Shown here one piece after another: positions 16,043 through 24,396 of a DNA stretch of 64,000 nt. This DNA comes from Bifidobacterium moukalabense DSM 27321 (lineage in GTDB: Bacteria > Actinomycetota > Actinomycetes > Actinomycetales > Bifidobacteriaceae), in contig NZ_AZMV01000007.1 of the NCBI RefSeq assembly GCF_000522505.1, positions 558,001 to 622,000 on the forward strand, in the 5' to 3' direction. The translations under genes were made by a program, and so were the position numbers. Within the stretch, counting starts at the first letter, position 1; every line of letters starts with the position of its first letter. Below the pieces are notes generated by a model, which had not been told where the DNA came from, ran no database searches, and saw only the letters and a list, made by a program, of their open reading frames with translations.

Positions 16043-17443
16043 CTACCTCCCTTGCCGTATATCGAGCGCACCGTCGTCGTATACGACATTGCCGGAGATG
16101 ATGGTCGCGCGGTTGGTGCCGGCCCCGTGACGAACGAAATCCTCCAGGGTCCGTTCGATGGCGTGCGGCGAATCGATGCCGACGGGAACGTCAAAGAACG
16201 CCAGGTCGGCCGTGGCCCCGGCGTTGATCTGTCCGATACGGCCGGCCCCCACATGCATACTCATCTCCTCGGCGCCGCCGATGGTGATCATGCGAATGAT
16301 GCGGTGGGTCAGATCGTCACGCGTATAGCCCTGTTCCCGCGCCAGATCATAGATCATGGCGGCATCGTCGAGTACGTCCAGACTCGGCGAGCTCGACAGC
16401 GAATCCGTGCCGATGGCCAGCAGGTTGCCTTCCTCCAGATATTCGCGGATCGGGGCATCCCTGCCGGTCACGGTGATGCGGTTCGAACGCGGGCATAACG
16501 CCACGCCGACGCCGCGCTGACGCAGGATGCGTCGATCTTCCGCATCGGCCCACACGCCATGCGCGATATGCACGTCAGGACCGAGCGAGCCCAGCTGGTC
16601 GACGAATTGGATGGCGGAGGCACCTTTGCCGGCGGCCTTGAGCTGCCTGTAGCTGGTCCAGTGGCTGTCACGCCAGTCGGCCGACGAATACGTGGTGAGC
16701 GTGGTGTCACGTTCGCCGGCCTCCATCGGCGTTTCGGCCAGATGGATGTGCAGGCGCATGTCCAGTTGGCGGGCGATGTCGGGCAGGTCCACGAACGGCC
16801 CGGATTCCAAGGTGTATGGCGCGTGCGGGCTGATGCCGATGCCGGGCAGTCCTTCCTGATGCATGTGCCCGAGGTTGTCGATGAGCTCCGGAATGCCCTC
16901 GGACTTCCAATCGCCGTTGTGCCAGCCCATGACCTCCCAGTAGGCGATGCCATGCATGCCCTGCGAGGCGAGGGCCCCCACAGCCTCGGGATCGGTCACG
17001 ATGTCGGCCGCCGCCGTGGTGCCGGATTCGACCATCATGCGCGCGCCACGATAGGCGGAGTCCTTCCACGGGCGCGTTCGCTGCAGTTCGGCATACACCG
17101 TGTTGAAGCCGATCTCCCACGCACGGAAACGGTCATAGGCGCCACGGCCGACCTCGGCCATGTCGGTGTACTGCAGATGGGTGTGCGCGTTGATCAGGCC
17201 CGGTGTGATGAGGCCGTTCCAATGATGTTCGACGATGCGGCCGTCGGCGGCCATGTCGTGTTTCAGCTCGTCGAACACCCATTGACGGGTGCCCACATGC
17301 ACCACGCGGCTGCCAGCCACGGCCACGGCACCGTTCACTATCACAGGCCCGGTGACGGGAATGATCATCGGCGAACTGTAGACGGTCACCGAGTCGAGCG
17401 GCTGTGGATGCGCCGCCAGATGCAGCGGATTGTCGAGGGGCAT
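16043..17443 (-). CDS. Amidohydrolase, probable MTA/SAH-type deaminase
   Basis: The 466-residue enzyme belongs to the metal-dependent amidohydrolase superfamily (ATZ/TRZ branch). Metal ligands are visible as NAHTHLQY, LHIHLAET and IGTDSLSSS, with HAPYTLESG and ALCPRSN typical of adenosine-, aminofutalosine- and guanine-type deaminases. It probably deaminates an adenine-containing nucleoside. The next upstream gene encodes an S-adenosylhomocysteinase homologue, only 4 bp away, which points to S-adenosylhomocysteine or methylthioadenosine as substrate. The start is ATG 17443, with AAAGGAG upstream. A longer open frame goes into the neighbour and is rejected. Confidence 0.75.
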   Translation of the reverse strand: MPLDNPLHLAAHPQPLDSVTVYSSPMIIPVTGPVIVNGAVAVAGSRVVHVGTRQWVFDELKHDMAADGRIVEHHWNGLITPGLINAHTHLQYTDMAEVGRGAYDRFRAWEIGFNTVYAELQRTRPWKDSAYRGARMMVESGTTAAADIVTDPEAVGALASQGMHGIAYWEVMGWHNGDWKSEGIPELIDNLGHMHQEGLPGIGISPHAPYTLESGPFVDLPDIARQLDMRLHIHLAETPMEAGERDTTLTTYSSADWRDSHWTSYRQLKAAGKGASAIQFVDQLGSLGPDVHIAHGVWADAEDRRILRQRGVGVALCPRSNRITVTGRDAPIREYLEEGNLLAIGTDSLSSSPSLDVLDDAAMIYDLAREQGYTRDDLTHRIIRMITIGGAEEMSMHVGAGRIGQINAGATADLAFFDVPVGIDSPHAIERTLEDFVRHGAGTNRATIISGNVVYDDGALDIRQGR

Positions 17444-17447
17444 ACCG

Positions 17448-18914
17448 TTACTCCTTTTCATTCTCCGCGAAACGGGTGAGCGTCCAATCATACTCGTTGT
17501 CGGCTGTGGCGTGGCTTGCCCGGTAGCCCCGTGTGCGCAACGCGATGTCGGCGATATGACGGTCGACGTCGCGCCCGAGCCGTTGCAGGCCGGGTCGCAA
17601 CGTGCCACGATTCCTGAGCAAATAGGCCACGGCCGACGCCTGCACCGCGAAGCTCAGATCCATGATTTCGATCGGATTGCCGCCGCCGACGGTGTAGTTG
17701 ACGCCGTCGCCCTCCGAAACCAGACGGATCACCGGGCCGTCCGGAACGGCCAGATCGCGGATCTCGCGTTTGTTCTCGGCATGGAATCCGTCGATCTGAT
17801 CCAATGCGATCTCGTTGGCGATGCCGCCGATTACCGACAGCACGGCATTCGGCTTCATTCGCCGCATATGCCGCAGGGTGATGGTATGGCGCACGCCGGT
17901 CGCGGAAATGATGGCGTCCGATTCGCCGATCGCCTGATCGATGTCGTGGGCGCGGAATCCGTCGAATACCGCCTGCAGGGCGATCACGGGGTCGGTATCG
18001 CATATGGTGACGTTCGCGCCGAGCGCACGCACGCGGTGCGCGAAGCCCCGCCCGACCGGACCGTAGCCGATCACGCTCACGTTCCTGCCGCCGAAGAAGT
18101 CGGAGCCGAGGATGCGCTGCAGCGTGGTGACGCAGGTCTCGCCGGTGCCGTGGGCGTTGTCGAAACCGGTTTTCAACATGCTGTCGTTGACGGCGATGAC
18201 GGGGAAGGTGAGCGCGCCGGCGTCCTGCATGGCCTGGAATGCGCGGATGCCGCTGGTCGTCTCCTCGGCCACGCCGATGATGCGCTCCATGAGTTCCGGC
18301 CGTTCCATCGCGGCCAGACGGGCGAAACTCGCACCATCATCGATGATGATGTTCGGCTGGATCTCATCCAGCAGGTCAAGCGCGCCCTGATGCGCCTGGG
18401 CCGGAGTCCAATCAGGATCGTAGGCGACCGGGATGCCCTCCGCGCGCAGCTGCGCCGCCACGCGCTCGTCGTTGGCCTCGGAGCCGCAGTAGGCGCCCAC
18501 GACGGCGCCGGCGGCCTTCAGTTGGCGCAACAGCACGGCGGTTTTCGGTTCAAGGATCAGACAGACCGCGATGCGGATACCGGTGAAATCGACGTCATCG
18601 CGCATCTGACGCATCAAGGTGTCAAGTACGGGCATGTGTTCCTGCGCGAATCGCATCGCCTCGGCACCGGTCAGTCTGCGTGCGTCGACCACGTCGCCGA
18701 GCGGCATGGTCGCATCGATGGCACGCCCCGTCTGAATCTCGGCGGAATCGCAGGAGGGGACCATGCCCCAATCCTGCGCCTGCGCAAGGTCGGGTTGGCC
18801 GATACCGTATGAATCCCCGCCATCATGACCGATATAGAGCCGCGTACCGGCCAGCGAGCGGTTGGTCCTCTGCGAATATCCCTCAGCCCATGTGCTGAAA
18901 CGGAACTGCTCCAT
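17448..18914 (-). CDS. Divergent S-adenosylhomocysteinase-family NAD-binding protein
   Basis: The 488-residue protein resembles AhcY but is divergent. Shared features are EPKTAVLLRQLKAAGA, PNIIIDDGASF, EETTSGI, NDSMLKTGFDN (compare NDSVTKSKFDN) and the Rossmann motif GYGPVGRG (compare GYGDVGKG). The C-terminal HYRY ending of classical AhcY is missing. AhcY cleaves S-adenosylhomocysteine to adenosine and homocysteine. Relatives in methanogens prefer S-inosylhomocysteine. The deaminase gene follows after 4 bp, so the inosyl substrate is plausible here. ATG 18914 is preceded by AAGGAG; an upstream in-frame start at 18959 is possible. Confidence 0.75.
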   Translation of the reverse strand: MEQFRFSTWAEGYSQRTNRSLAGTRLYIGHDGGDSYGIGQPDLAQAQDWGMVPSCDSAEIQTGRAIDATMPLGDVVDARRLTGAEAMRFAQEHMPVLDTLMRQMRDDVDFTGIRIAVCLILEPKTAVLLRQLKAAGAVVGAYCGSEANDERVAAQLRAEGIPVAYDPDWTPAQAHQGALDLLDEIQPNIIIDDGASFARLAAMERPELMERIIGVAEETTSGIRAFQAMQDAGALTFPVIAVNDSMLKTGFDNAHGTGETCVTTLQRILGSDFFGGRNVSVIGYGPVGRGFAHRVRALGANVTICDTDPVIALQAVFDGFRAHDIDQAIGESDAIISATGVRHTITLRHMRRMKPNAVLSVIGGIANEIALDQIDGFHAENKREIRDLAVPDGPVIRLVSEGDGVNYTVGGGNPIEIMDLSFAVQASAVAYLLRNRGTLRPGLQRLGRDVDRHIADIALRTRGYRASHATADNEYDWTLTRFAENEKE

Positions 18915-18959
18915 AAGGTGTTGCTCCTTAGCATCGTGAGCGCCCATACGCAGGCGCAT

Positions 18960-20369
18960 CTACTTGAGTATGGCACCGAGCGCATCCTTAAGCGTGTCGG
19001 CCTGGATGACGGTGAGTCCGGGAACGGTGACGCGCTTGCGCAGCGTCGGCACCACGGCGGTGGTGAAACCCAGCCGGGCCGCCTCGCGCAAACGGTATTC
19101 CAGGCGCGGAACGGGGCGAACCTGGCCGGTCAGCGAGATTTCGCCGATCGCACAGGTCGTGCGTGCGACCGGCTTGGATTTCGCCGCGCTCGCCAACGCC
19201 GACACGATGGCCAGATCACAGCCCGGCTCCTTGGCGAGGCCGCCCGCGATGGTGGAGATGTACAGATCGTTCGCCAGCAGGTTGACGCCGCCATGCCGGT
19301 ACAGTACGGCCACCAGCATGGCGATACGGTTGGAATCCACGCCGTTCGCTGCACGTCGGGGCGTCGGCAGCACGGATTTCGTGACCAGTGACTGCACCTC
19401 GATCGGAAGACTCCTGTGGCCGTCCAGCGTGAACGTCACGCAGGTACCCTCCACCGGAGCGGAACCATCCGAGGAAAGGAACAGTCCGGAAGGATCGGTC
19501 ACCTCTTCGATGCCCTCGCCGCTCATATCGAAGCAACCGACCTCGTCGGTCGGGCCGAAACGGTTCTTCACGGCTCGCAGCATGCGCAACGCCGTCTGTG
19601 CATCGCCTTCGAACTGGCACACCACGTCAACCAGATGCTCCAGCGTACGCGGTCCGGCGATCGAGCCGTCTTTGGTGACATGACCGACCAGCAGTACCGG
19701 AACATCAAGCGTTTTTGCGGTGTCGATCAGTGCGCTCGCCACTTCGCGCACCTGGGTGGATCCGCCGGAGATGCCGTCGACGTCCTGCGAAACGATGGTC
19801 TGCGCGGAATCCACGATCGCCAGTGCCGGCCTGACCTGTTCGATCAGTCCCAATACCGTGGCCAGATCGGTGGTGGCCGCCAATAGCAGGTTCGGTTCGA
19901 CCGCATCGATGCGGGAGGCGCGCATGCGCACCTGCGCCTGTGATTCCTCGCCGGAAACGTACAGGACCACGTTGCGGTCCCGATGGCCGGCGACCTTACG
20001 CGCCACGTTGCCTGCCGTCTCCAGCAGCAGCGTCGATTTGCCGATACCGGGTTCGCCCGCGACCAGCGTTACCGATCCGGGAACGATGCCGGAGCCCAGC
20101 ACACGGTCGAATTCCGAAAAACCGGTGGGGATTCTGGAAATGTTTTCCGTGCCGATTTCGGTGATCGGCCTGGCGGCGGAAGAGGGTACTGCGCCCGATT
20201 GCGTGCGCGACGTGCGTCCGGGGGCGGCGGTGCGGGACGCGGCGGAAGGCCGTGCCTCATGAAACTCCTCGATGGTGCCCCATTGGCCGCATTCCGGGCA
20301 GCGGCCGTACCACTTCGGTCCGCTCCAGCCACATTCTGAGCACAAAAACTGCACGGAGGTCTTCACCAT
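18960..20369 (-). CDS. radA: DNA repair protein RadA (Sms)
   Basis: RadA is a RecA-like, DnaB-like motor for branch migration in recombination. The 469-residue protein has a C4 zinc finger (Cys 10, 13, 24 and 27), Walker A GEPGIGKST near residue 107, the RadA-specific KNRFG motif near residue 267, and a Lon-like C-terminal domain with DLAIVSALASA and GEISLTGQVRP. Length fits the family. It leads the minus-strand group followed by the AhcY homologue and deaminase, and diverges from the gene at 20433. Confidence 0.95.
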   Translation of the reverse strand: MVKTSVQFLCSECGWSGPKWYGRCPECGQWGTIEEFHEARPSAASRTAAPGRTSRTQSGAVPSSAARPITEIGTENISRIPTGFSEFDRVLGSGIVPGSVTLVAGEPGIGKSTLLLETAGNVARKVAGHRDRNVVLYVSGEESQAQVRMRASRIDAVEPNLLLAATTDLATVLGLIEQVRPALAIVDSAQTIVSQDVDGISGGSTQVREVASALIDTAKTLDVPVLLVGHVTKDGSIAGPRTLEHLVDVVCQFEGDAQTALRMLRAVKNRFGPTDEVGCFDMSGEGIEEVTDPSGLFLSSDGSAPVEGTCVTFTLDGHRSLPIEVQSLVTKSVLPTPRRAANGVDSNRIAMLVAVLYRHGGVNLLANDLYISTIAGGLAKEPGCDLAIVSALASAAKSKPVARTTCAIGEISLTGQVRPVPRLEYRLREAARLGFTTAVVPTLRKRVTVPGLTVIQADTLKDALGAILK

Positions 20370-20432
20370 AACGTTGACATTACGGTGGTTTTAGGACATC
20401 GAGCGTCTTATGGCTGTGAAAGAATTGGACCT

Positions 20433-21047
20433 ATGTCTAATACGCAAACCTCTTCCTCCCACGGCAAGCTGATCGCCGCCGTCGTGGCCGCCGCCGTGGT
20501 CGTGGTGCTCGCTCTGGTCTCCGCGTTCGTCTGGCCGGGTTGGGCGTTGAACAAGAACGATACGGCGACGTCCTCGCAGTCCGCCTCGCAGAATGCCGAG
20601 CCGAACTCCAAGCCGACCATCGACGCGGTGGCGCTTCCGGACGGTTCGAGCGAACTGCTCAAGGCCATGCCGGATACGGTGCTGAATTTCGCCCGCACCA
20701 AGGCCGACGCCAGCAACGCCTGGAGCAGTGCCTCCCCGGTCGAGGAATACACGGTGACCTATTCGACCGGCGACACGGCCAAGGACGTCACGCTTATCGT
20801 GGCGCAGTGGACGCAACAGGATGCCGCCAAAACGCAATATGACGCCCTTGCCAGCGCCATGACCGGCAAGGAACTGGGCAGTGGCAACGTGAAGGTCAGC
20901 GGCGAGCAGACCGGCAGCTATTCCTTCAAGTCCGATCCGGATGACGAGAACAAGGCCGTGGCACTATGGCAGAACGACACCGTGGTGTTCCATGCGACGG
21001 GTTCCAAGGAGTCGGTGCAGCGTTTCTACCAGCAGTTCCCGCTGTAG
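20433..21047 (+). CDS. Membrane-anchored protein of unknown function
   Basis: The 204-residue product has a short cytoplasmic start, one hydrophobic helix (IAAVVAAAVVVVLALVSAFV, about residues 14-33), then an extracytoplasmic Ser/Asn-rich linker and a small folded domain. The domain contains repeated thiol-free beta-type segments such as EEYTVTYSTGD and GSYSFKSDPDDENKAVALW. No known family is recognised. ATG 20433 is chosen as the start just before the helix. It shares its promoter region with radA. Confidence 0.6.
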   Translation: MSNTQTSSSHGKLIAAVVAAAVVVVLALVSAFVWPGWALNKNDTATSSQSASQNAEPNSKPTIDAVALPDGSSELLKAMPDTVLNFARTKADASNAWSSASPVEEYTVTYSTGDTAKDVTLIVAQWTQQDAAKTQYDALASAMTGKELGSGNVKVSGEQTGSYSFKSDPDDENKAVALWQNDTVVFHATGSKESVQRFYQQFPL

Positions 21048-21161
21048 ATGTTCCGGCCTGATTCCAGCATGCGGGTGCGTTGGTGCGCATTCGTCCCCGA
21101 AGCAGTGTAGTATTGGGCAAGTTGCAAACTTTTACCCTTTGACCAAGGAACGGAGGCTGAG

Positions 21162-21251
21162 ATGGGCTCGGTCATCAAGAAGCGCCGCAAGCGTATGAGC
21201 AAGAAGAAGCATCGTAAACTGCTTCGCAAGACTCGCCACCAGCGCAAGTAG
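21162..21251 (+). CDS. 30S ribosomal protein bS22 (AURKAIP1/COX24-domain small protein)
   Basis: This 29-residue, highly basic protein ([20 protein letters not shown] and on) matches bS22 of mycobacterial ribosomes almost residue for residue at its start; it binds near the 16S rRNA decoding region in published structures. GGAGG lies seven bases before the ATG. It is short enough to be skipped by length-limited gene callers. A strong terminator follows about 130 bp downstream. Confidence 0.9.
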   Translation: MGSVIKKRRKRMSKKKHRKLLRKTRHQRK

Positions 21252-21377
21252 TCTTCAGGCGCGTGCGAAGCGTTCGCAAAACAAAATCCCGCGACTCTTT
21301 TCGGGGTGGATGCTCATGGAACGGATTTGGACTGAAAAATCGTGAGATGGGCGGCCGTCCGGCGGGATTGATAGCAG

Positions 21378-21421
21378 AATAACGGGTATTCGGTGTGAAA
21401 GCCGGTACCCGTTATTTTTTT
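21378..21421 (+). terminator. Strong rho-independent terminator after bS22
   Basis: AATAACGGGTA pairs with TACCCGTTATT, followed by a run of seven T. The loop contains a second small pairing. Confidence 0.85.
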
Positions 21422-21535
21422 GCCCGTCATGAAAAAACGATGGGTGTATGTGCGGCATTCAGGCCTGATCGCTGCGGGGCCTGTTTCTAAATCATTGATT
21501 TTGGGTTTCTCCGCGTTCCGGAATCAGGAACGATG

Positions 21536-21587
21536 TTGACAAGTATACTTGTCAGTGCCATACTGAGATTGTCAAGAAAACTTGGCA
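21536..21587 (+). promoter_or_regulatory. Promoter and twin palindromic operators of the XRE module
   Basis: TTGACA (21536-21541), a 17-bp spacer and CATACT (21559-21564) form a promoter. A perfect 18-bp palindrome, TGACAAGTATACTTGTCA (21537-21554), covers the -35 and spacer. A second, near-perfect copy TGTCAAGAAAACTTGGCA (21570-21587) lies 33 bp on, about three helical turns, downstream of the -10. The layout suits repression by the dimeric XRE protein encoded two genes on. Confidence 0.7.
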
Positions 21588-21625
21588 AATTGGTATCGAT
21601 CACGATAGCGGGATGAAGGACGCTT

Positions 21626-21943
21626 ATGGACAAGAAAGAGATTCTGGAATTAAGCCGAAAAGAAAATCCGCTCCATGACGAGGGAGTGGAGAATGCACAA
21701 GACAACGGGCGAAAATGGGGCGTTCTCGGATTTCTGTCCCTGTACGCCATCGTCGTCCTGTACGATCTGGCGGTCGGGATTGCCAGCGTTCTGCCGACCG
21801 TGTTTCTGCTAGGGTATCTTTCCTGCGAGGCCCTCGGTCGCTACGCGGCGAGAAAGGAAAAGGCCGCGCTGGTAACCGGGATCATCTGTGCGATAGGCAC
21901 CGTGGCTACGCTGGCGTCCTATGTGATGAATACGTTGCCCTAA
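21626..21943 (+). CDS. DUF6442-like small membrane protein
   Basis: The 105-residue protein begins MDKKEILELSRKEN, the pattern of a family of small membrane proteins that sit next to XRE regulators in many Gram-positive bacteria. It has a polar N-terminus with DEGVEN, then three hydrophobic segments (about residues 32-50, 53-66 and 80-100). Function is unknown. Its stop overlaps the next ATG (TAATG). The paired operators upstream suggest autoregulation with the XRE gene. Confidence 0.7.
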   Translation: MDKKEILELSRKENPLHDEGVENAQDNGRKWGVLGFLSLYAIVVLYDLAVGIASVLPTVFLLGYLSCEALGRYAARKEKAALVTGIICAIGTVATLASYVMNTLP

Positions 21944-22185
21944 TGGGACGTCTGAAATGTGATTGCGGGGATGGGATCGTGGACGAACGATTGATCTTGA
22001 AAAATCGCCTGCGGGATGCCCGGATGCAAAAGGGTCTGTCTCAGGAGGCGCTGGCGAAGTTGGTGGGTGTGTCCCGCCAGACGATCAGTTCCATTGAAAC
22101 CGGGCAGTTCAATCCGACGGCAAGGTTGGCGTTGATTCTCTGCGTTGCGTTGGATAGGAAATTCGAGGAACTGTTTTATTTCTGA
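21943..22185 (+). CDS. XRE-family transcriptional regulator (short HTH protein)
   Basis: The product is a single Cro/C1-type helix-turn-helix domain: LRDARMQKGLSQEALAKLVG, VSRQTISSIETGQFNPTARL, ending in the family-typical FEELFYF. It is 80 residues from ATG 21943, which overlaps the preceding stop, or 68 residues from GTG 21979, which matches the length of homologues; I list the longer form because of the TAATG overlap. It probably binds the palindromes at 21537-21587 and controls its own operon. Confidence 0.85.
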   Translation: MGRLKCDCGDGIVDERLILKNRLRDARMQKGLSQEALAKLVGVSRQTISSIETGQFNPTARLALILCVALDRKFEELFYF

Positions 22186-22234
22186 TCGGGTAGGCGCAGG
22201 CTGGATCACATCCCACCGGAGGGGCCGATGAAAA

Positions 22235-22270
22235 AAGGGGACGGCGTGACCGAGGTCACGCCGTCCCCTT
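22235..22270. terminator. Bidirectional terminator between the XRE module and rpiA
   Basis: A perfect 16-bp stem with a CGAG loop is flanked by AAAAAA at 22231-22236, which gives a U-run for rpiA on the minus strand. On the plus strand only TTT follows. Confidence 0.85.
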
Positions 22271-22355
22271 TGGAAACGCGAGGTTCCCACCTCTGCACCC
22301 CGCCGTTTTTACGGCTGTCCGGCATTGGAGCGCATGATCTTTGCCGTTCGAAGAC

Positions 22356-23054
22356 TCACTTGTTGGAGTTGGTCATGACGCGCGGGCCGTTCGGATCGCC
22401 GACGATGACCTGGTCGACCATGTGCAGGAACAGGCCATGCTCCACCACGCCGACGGTGGTGATGAGATCTTCGGCCAGATCCTCCGGGTGATCGATGCGC
22501 TCGAGATGCAGGTCGACCACGTAGTTGTTCTCATCGGTGCGCACCGGCTGGCCTTCGGCATCGAGACGCAGCACCGGCTTGTACCCGCGGGATTCGAACT
22601 TCTTGATGACCTGGCCTGCGCCGAACGGAATCACCTCGACCGGCAGCGGGAACTTGCCGATGGTGTCGACGACCTTGGATTCGTCGACGATCCACACGAT
22701 CTTGTTGGAGTTGGTGGCCACGATCTTCTCCCACAGCAGGGCGGCGCCGCCGCCCTTGATGCCGTTGAAGTTCTTGTCGACCTCGTCGGCGCCGTCGATG
22801 GTCACGTCGATATGGTCGACGTCATCGATGTCGACGATCTTGATGCCGTAGCCTTCGGCCTGTTCCTGGGTGCGGCGGGAGGTGGTGACGCCCGTGAATT
22901 CGAGACCTTCCTCCTTGACGCGGCGACCGAGCTCGTCGACCAGGAAACGCACGGTCGAGCCGGTGCCCAGACCTGCGATCATGCCGCTGCGAATCAGCTT
23001 GGCAGCCTCGATGCCGGCCGCCTTCTTCAGTGCATCCTGCTGTGCCTTGTCCAT
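22356..23054 (-). CDS. rpiA: Ribose-5-phosphate isomerase A
   Basis: RpiA interconverts ribose-5-phosphate and ribulose-5-phosphate, feeding nucleotide synthesis and the bifid shunt pentose pool. The 232-residue protein has the phosphate-binding GLGTGSTV, the active-site DGADEVD and [10 protein letters not shown] motifs, and a C-terminal GVVEHGLF region. Length is normal. It is monocistronic between its own promoter and the strong bidirectional terminator. Confidence 0.95.
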   Translation of the reverse strand: MDKAQQDALKKAAGIEAAKLIRSGMIAGLGTGSTVRFLVDELGRRVKEEGLEFTGVTTSRRTQEQAEGYGIKIVDIDDVDHIDVTIDGADEVDKNFNGIKGGGAALLWEKIVATNSNKIVWIVDESKVVDTIGKFPLPVEVIPFGAGQVIKKFESRGYKPVLRLDAEGQPVRTDENNYVVDLHLERIDHPEDLAEDLITTVGVVEHGLFLHMVDQVIVGDPNGPRVMTNSNK

Positions 23055-23195
23055 AATGCTCCTTCGATATGGGATTAAGACCGGTTCCCATACTATCGGA
23101 TATGCCGATTTTTGGCGGCTAATGCCATGTCATGGGCGTCGCGGACGGCGCATGAACGATGGCAAAAATATTTTCACGCGATGTTTCACACTGGA

Positions 23196-24359
23196 TCAGG
23201 CATGCTTCACCGAGAATGGGGCGTCGTCCAGCACCAGCGTGCCATCGCCCGTCACATAGCCCTCCACGGCGATATAGCCACGGATCAGGCGCGGTTTGCC
23301 ATCGAAGGTCGGGCTGGATTCCGGTGGGGGAGTGAACCGTATCGTACCCGACACCGCAAGTCCCGACGGGCTTGGTCGATGCGGCGGTTTCGGCAGATTC
23401 GAAACGACCGGGGCCTGCGAATCGTCCGTATCCCGCGACTGCGGCATGCTTGTCGTGGCGCTCTCGGCATTGCGCTGCAGAACCGTCGTCTCGATGCCAT
23501 CATCCTCCGTAACGGGGGTGCCATCGTCCTCTTTGGGGAAATGGTCCGGCCTGACCAGCAGCTCGGCAAGCGACTTGCGGGGAGCTTCGGCCGCCGTCTC
23601 GGTCTCGATCGGCCGCGTCGGCTCCTCGGCCACCAGCGCTTCGGTGGGCTCCTCGACCGGTTCCGGTGCCGGGTAGCCTTCCGGCTCGACCAGCATATCG
23701 GCGATCGACTTCGTGGATTCGCCGGAGAGAGGCGTCGTACCGCTCTCACCGCGGCCGAGGTGATACTCCGCCGTGCTGATCGCGCCATCGAGCAGCATCC
23801 TGGCGTCTTCCGGAACATCGGTGCCCTGTGAATACTCGGAGGCGAGCAACGACTGCCAACCCTCCAATGGCAGATATCCCTCACGCACCTTCGAACGGCA
23901 ATCGTCGGCATAGGTGCGTGCCAGTTCGTCGACCTTCTCGTTGCCGGCGTTGCCGGCATGGCCCTTGACCCATACGAACTTCACCGAGCCCGGACGCTTG
24001 GAAAGCTCAGCATCGATCGCCTTGATCAGCGCCGCGTTCTTCACCGGCTTCTTCTGTGAGTTCTTCCATCCGTTCCTCTTCCATCCATGCACCCATTTGG
24101 TGGAGCAGTTGATGGCATACTGCGAATCCGTTTCGATCACCAGCGGTTCGGAACCCGGATGCGCGCGCAACGCCTCCAACACGGCGCACAGTTCGCCGAT
24201 CTGGTTGGTGCCGTTCGTGGCGCCGCCGGCATCGCAGTCGCCGGTATGCTCATGGCCGGGAGTGCCGCCTGCGTTCAGGTCGTGATCGGCCCAGCCCCAA
24301 CCCATCGGGCCATTCGGATTGCCCAGCGCGGAGCCGTCAGTGGAAACCGTAATCGTCAT
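23196..24359 (-). CDS. rnhA: Ribonuclease HI with long C-terminal extension
   Basis: The first 150 residues are RNase HI, which degrades RNA in RNA:DNA hybrids. Catalytic acids are visible: Asp in VSTDGSALGN, Glu in GELCAVLEA, Asp in IETDSQYA and Asp in NEKVDELART. An insertion before the Glu contains a Gly/His-rich loop (GTPGHEHTGDC). After the domain a roughly 235-residue tail rich in Pro, Glu and Thr ends in a small beta-type segment (LIRGYIAVEGYVTGDGTLVL). The tail has two copies of a motif like SxADMLVEPEGYP / SLAELLVRPDHFP. Length is 387 residues against about 155 for simple RNase HI. Confidence 0.88.
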   Translation of the reverse strand: MTITVSTDGSALGNPNGPMGWGWADHDLNAGGTPGHEHTGDCDAGGATNGTNQIGELCAVLEALRAHPGSEPLVIETDSQYAINCSTKWVHGWKRNGWKNSQKKPVKNAALIKAIDAELSKRPGSVKFVWVKGHAGNAGNEKVDELARTYADDCRSKVREGYLPLEGWQSLLASEYSQGTDVPEDARMLLDGAISTAEYHLGRGESGTTPLSGESTKSIADMLVEPEGYPAPEPVEEPTEALVAEEPTRPIETETAAEAPRKSLAELLVRPDHFPKEDDGTPVTEDDGIETTVLQRNAESATTSMPQSRDTDDSQAPVVSNLPKPPHRPSPSGLAVSGTIRFTPPPESSPTFDGKPRLIRGYIAVEGYVTGDGTLVLDDAPFSVKHA

Positions 24360-24396
24360 GCCTCTACCCTACGGAGGCCGCGCGACTCGTGCCCGC

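Larger units (their letters stand above)
21252..21625. other. Intergenic region: bS22 tail and XRE-module control region
   Basis: This stretch has no gene. Its left part holds the bS22 transcript end and terminator (21378-21421). Its right part is relatively AT-rich and holds the promoter and two palindromic operators described separately. Confidence 0.6.
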
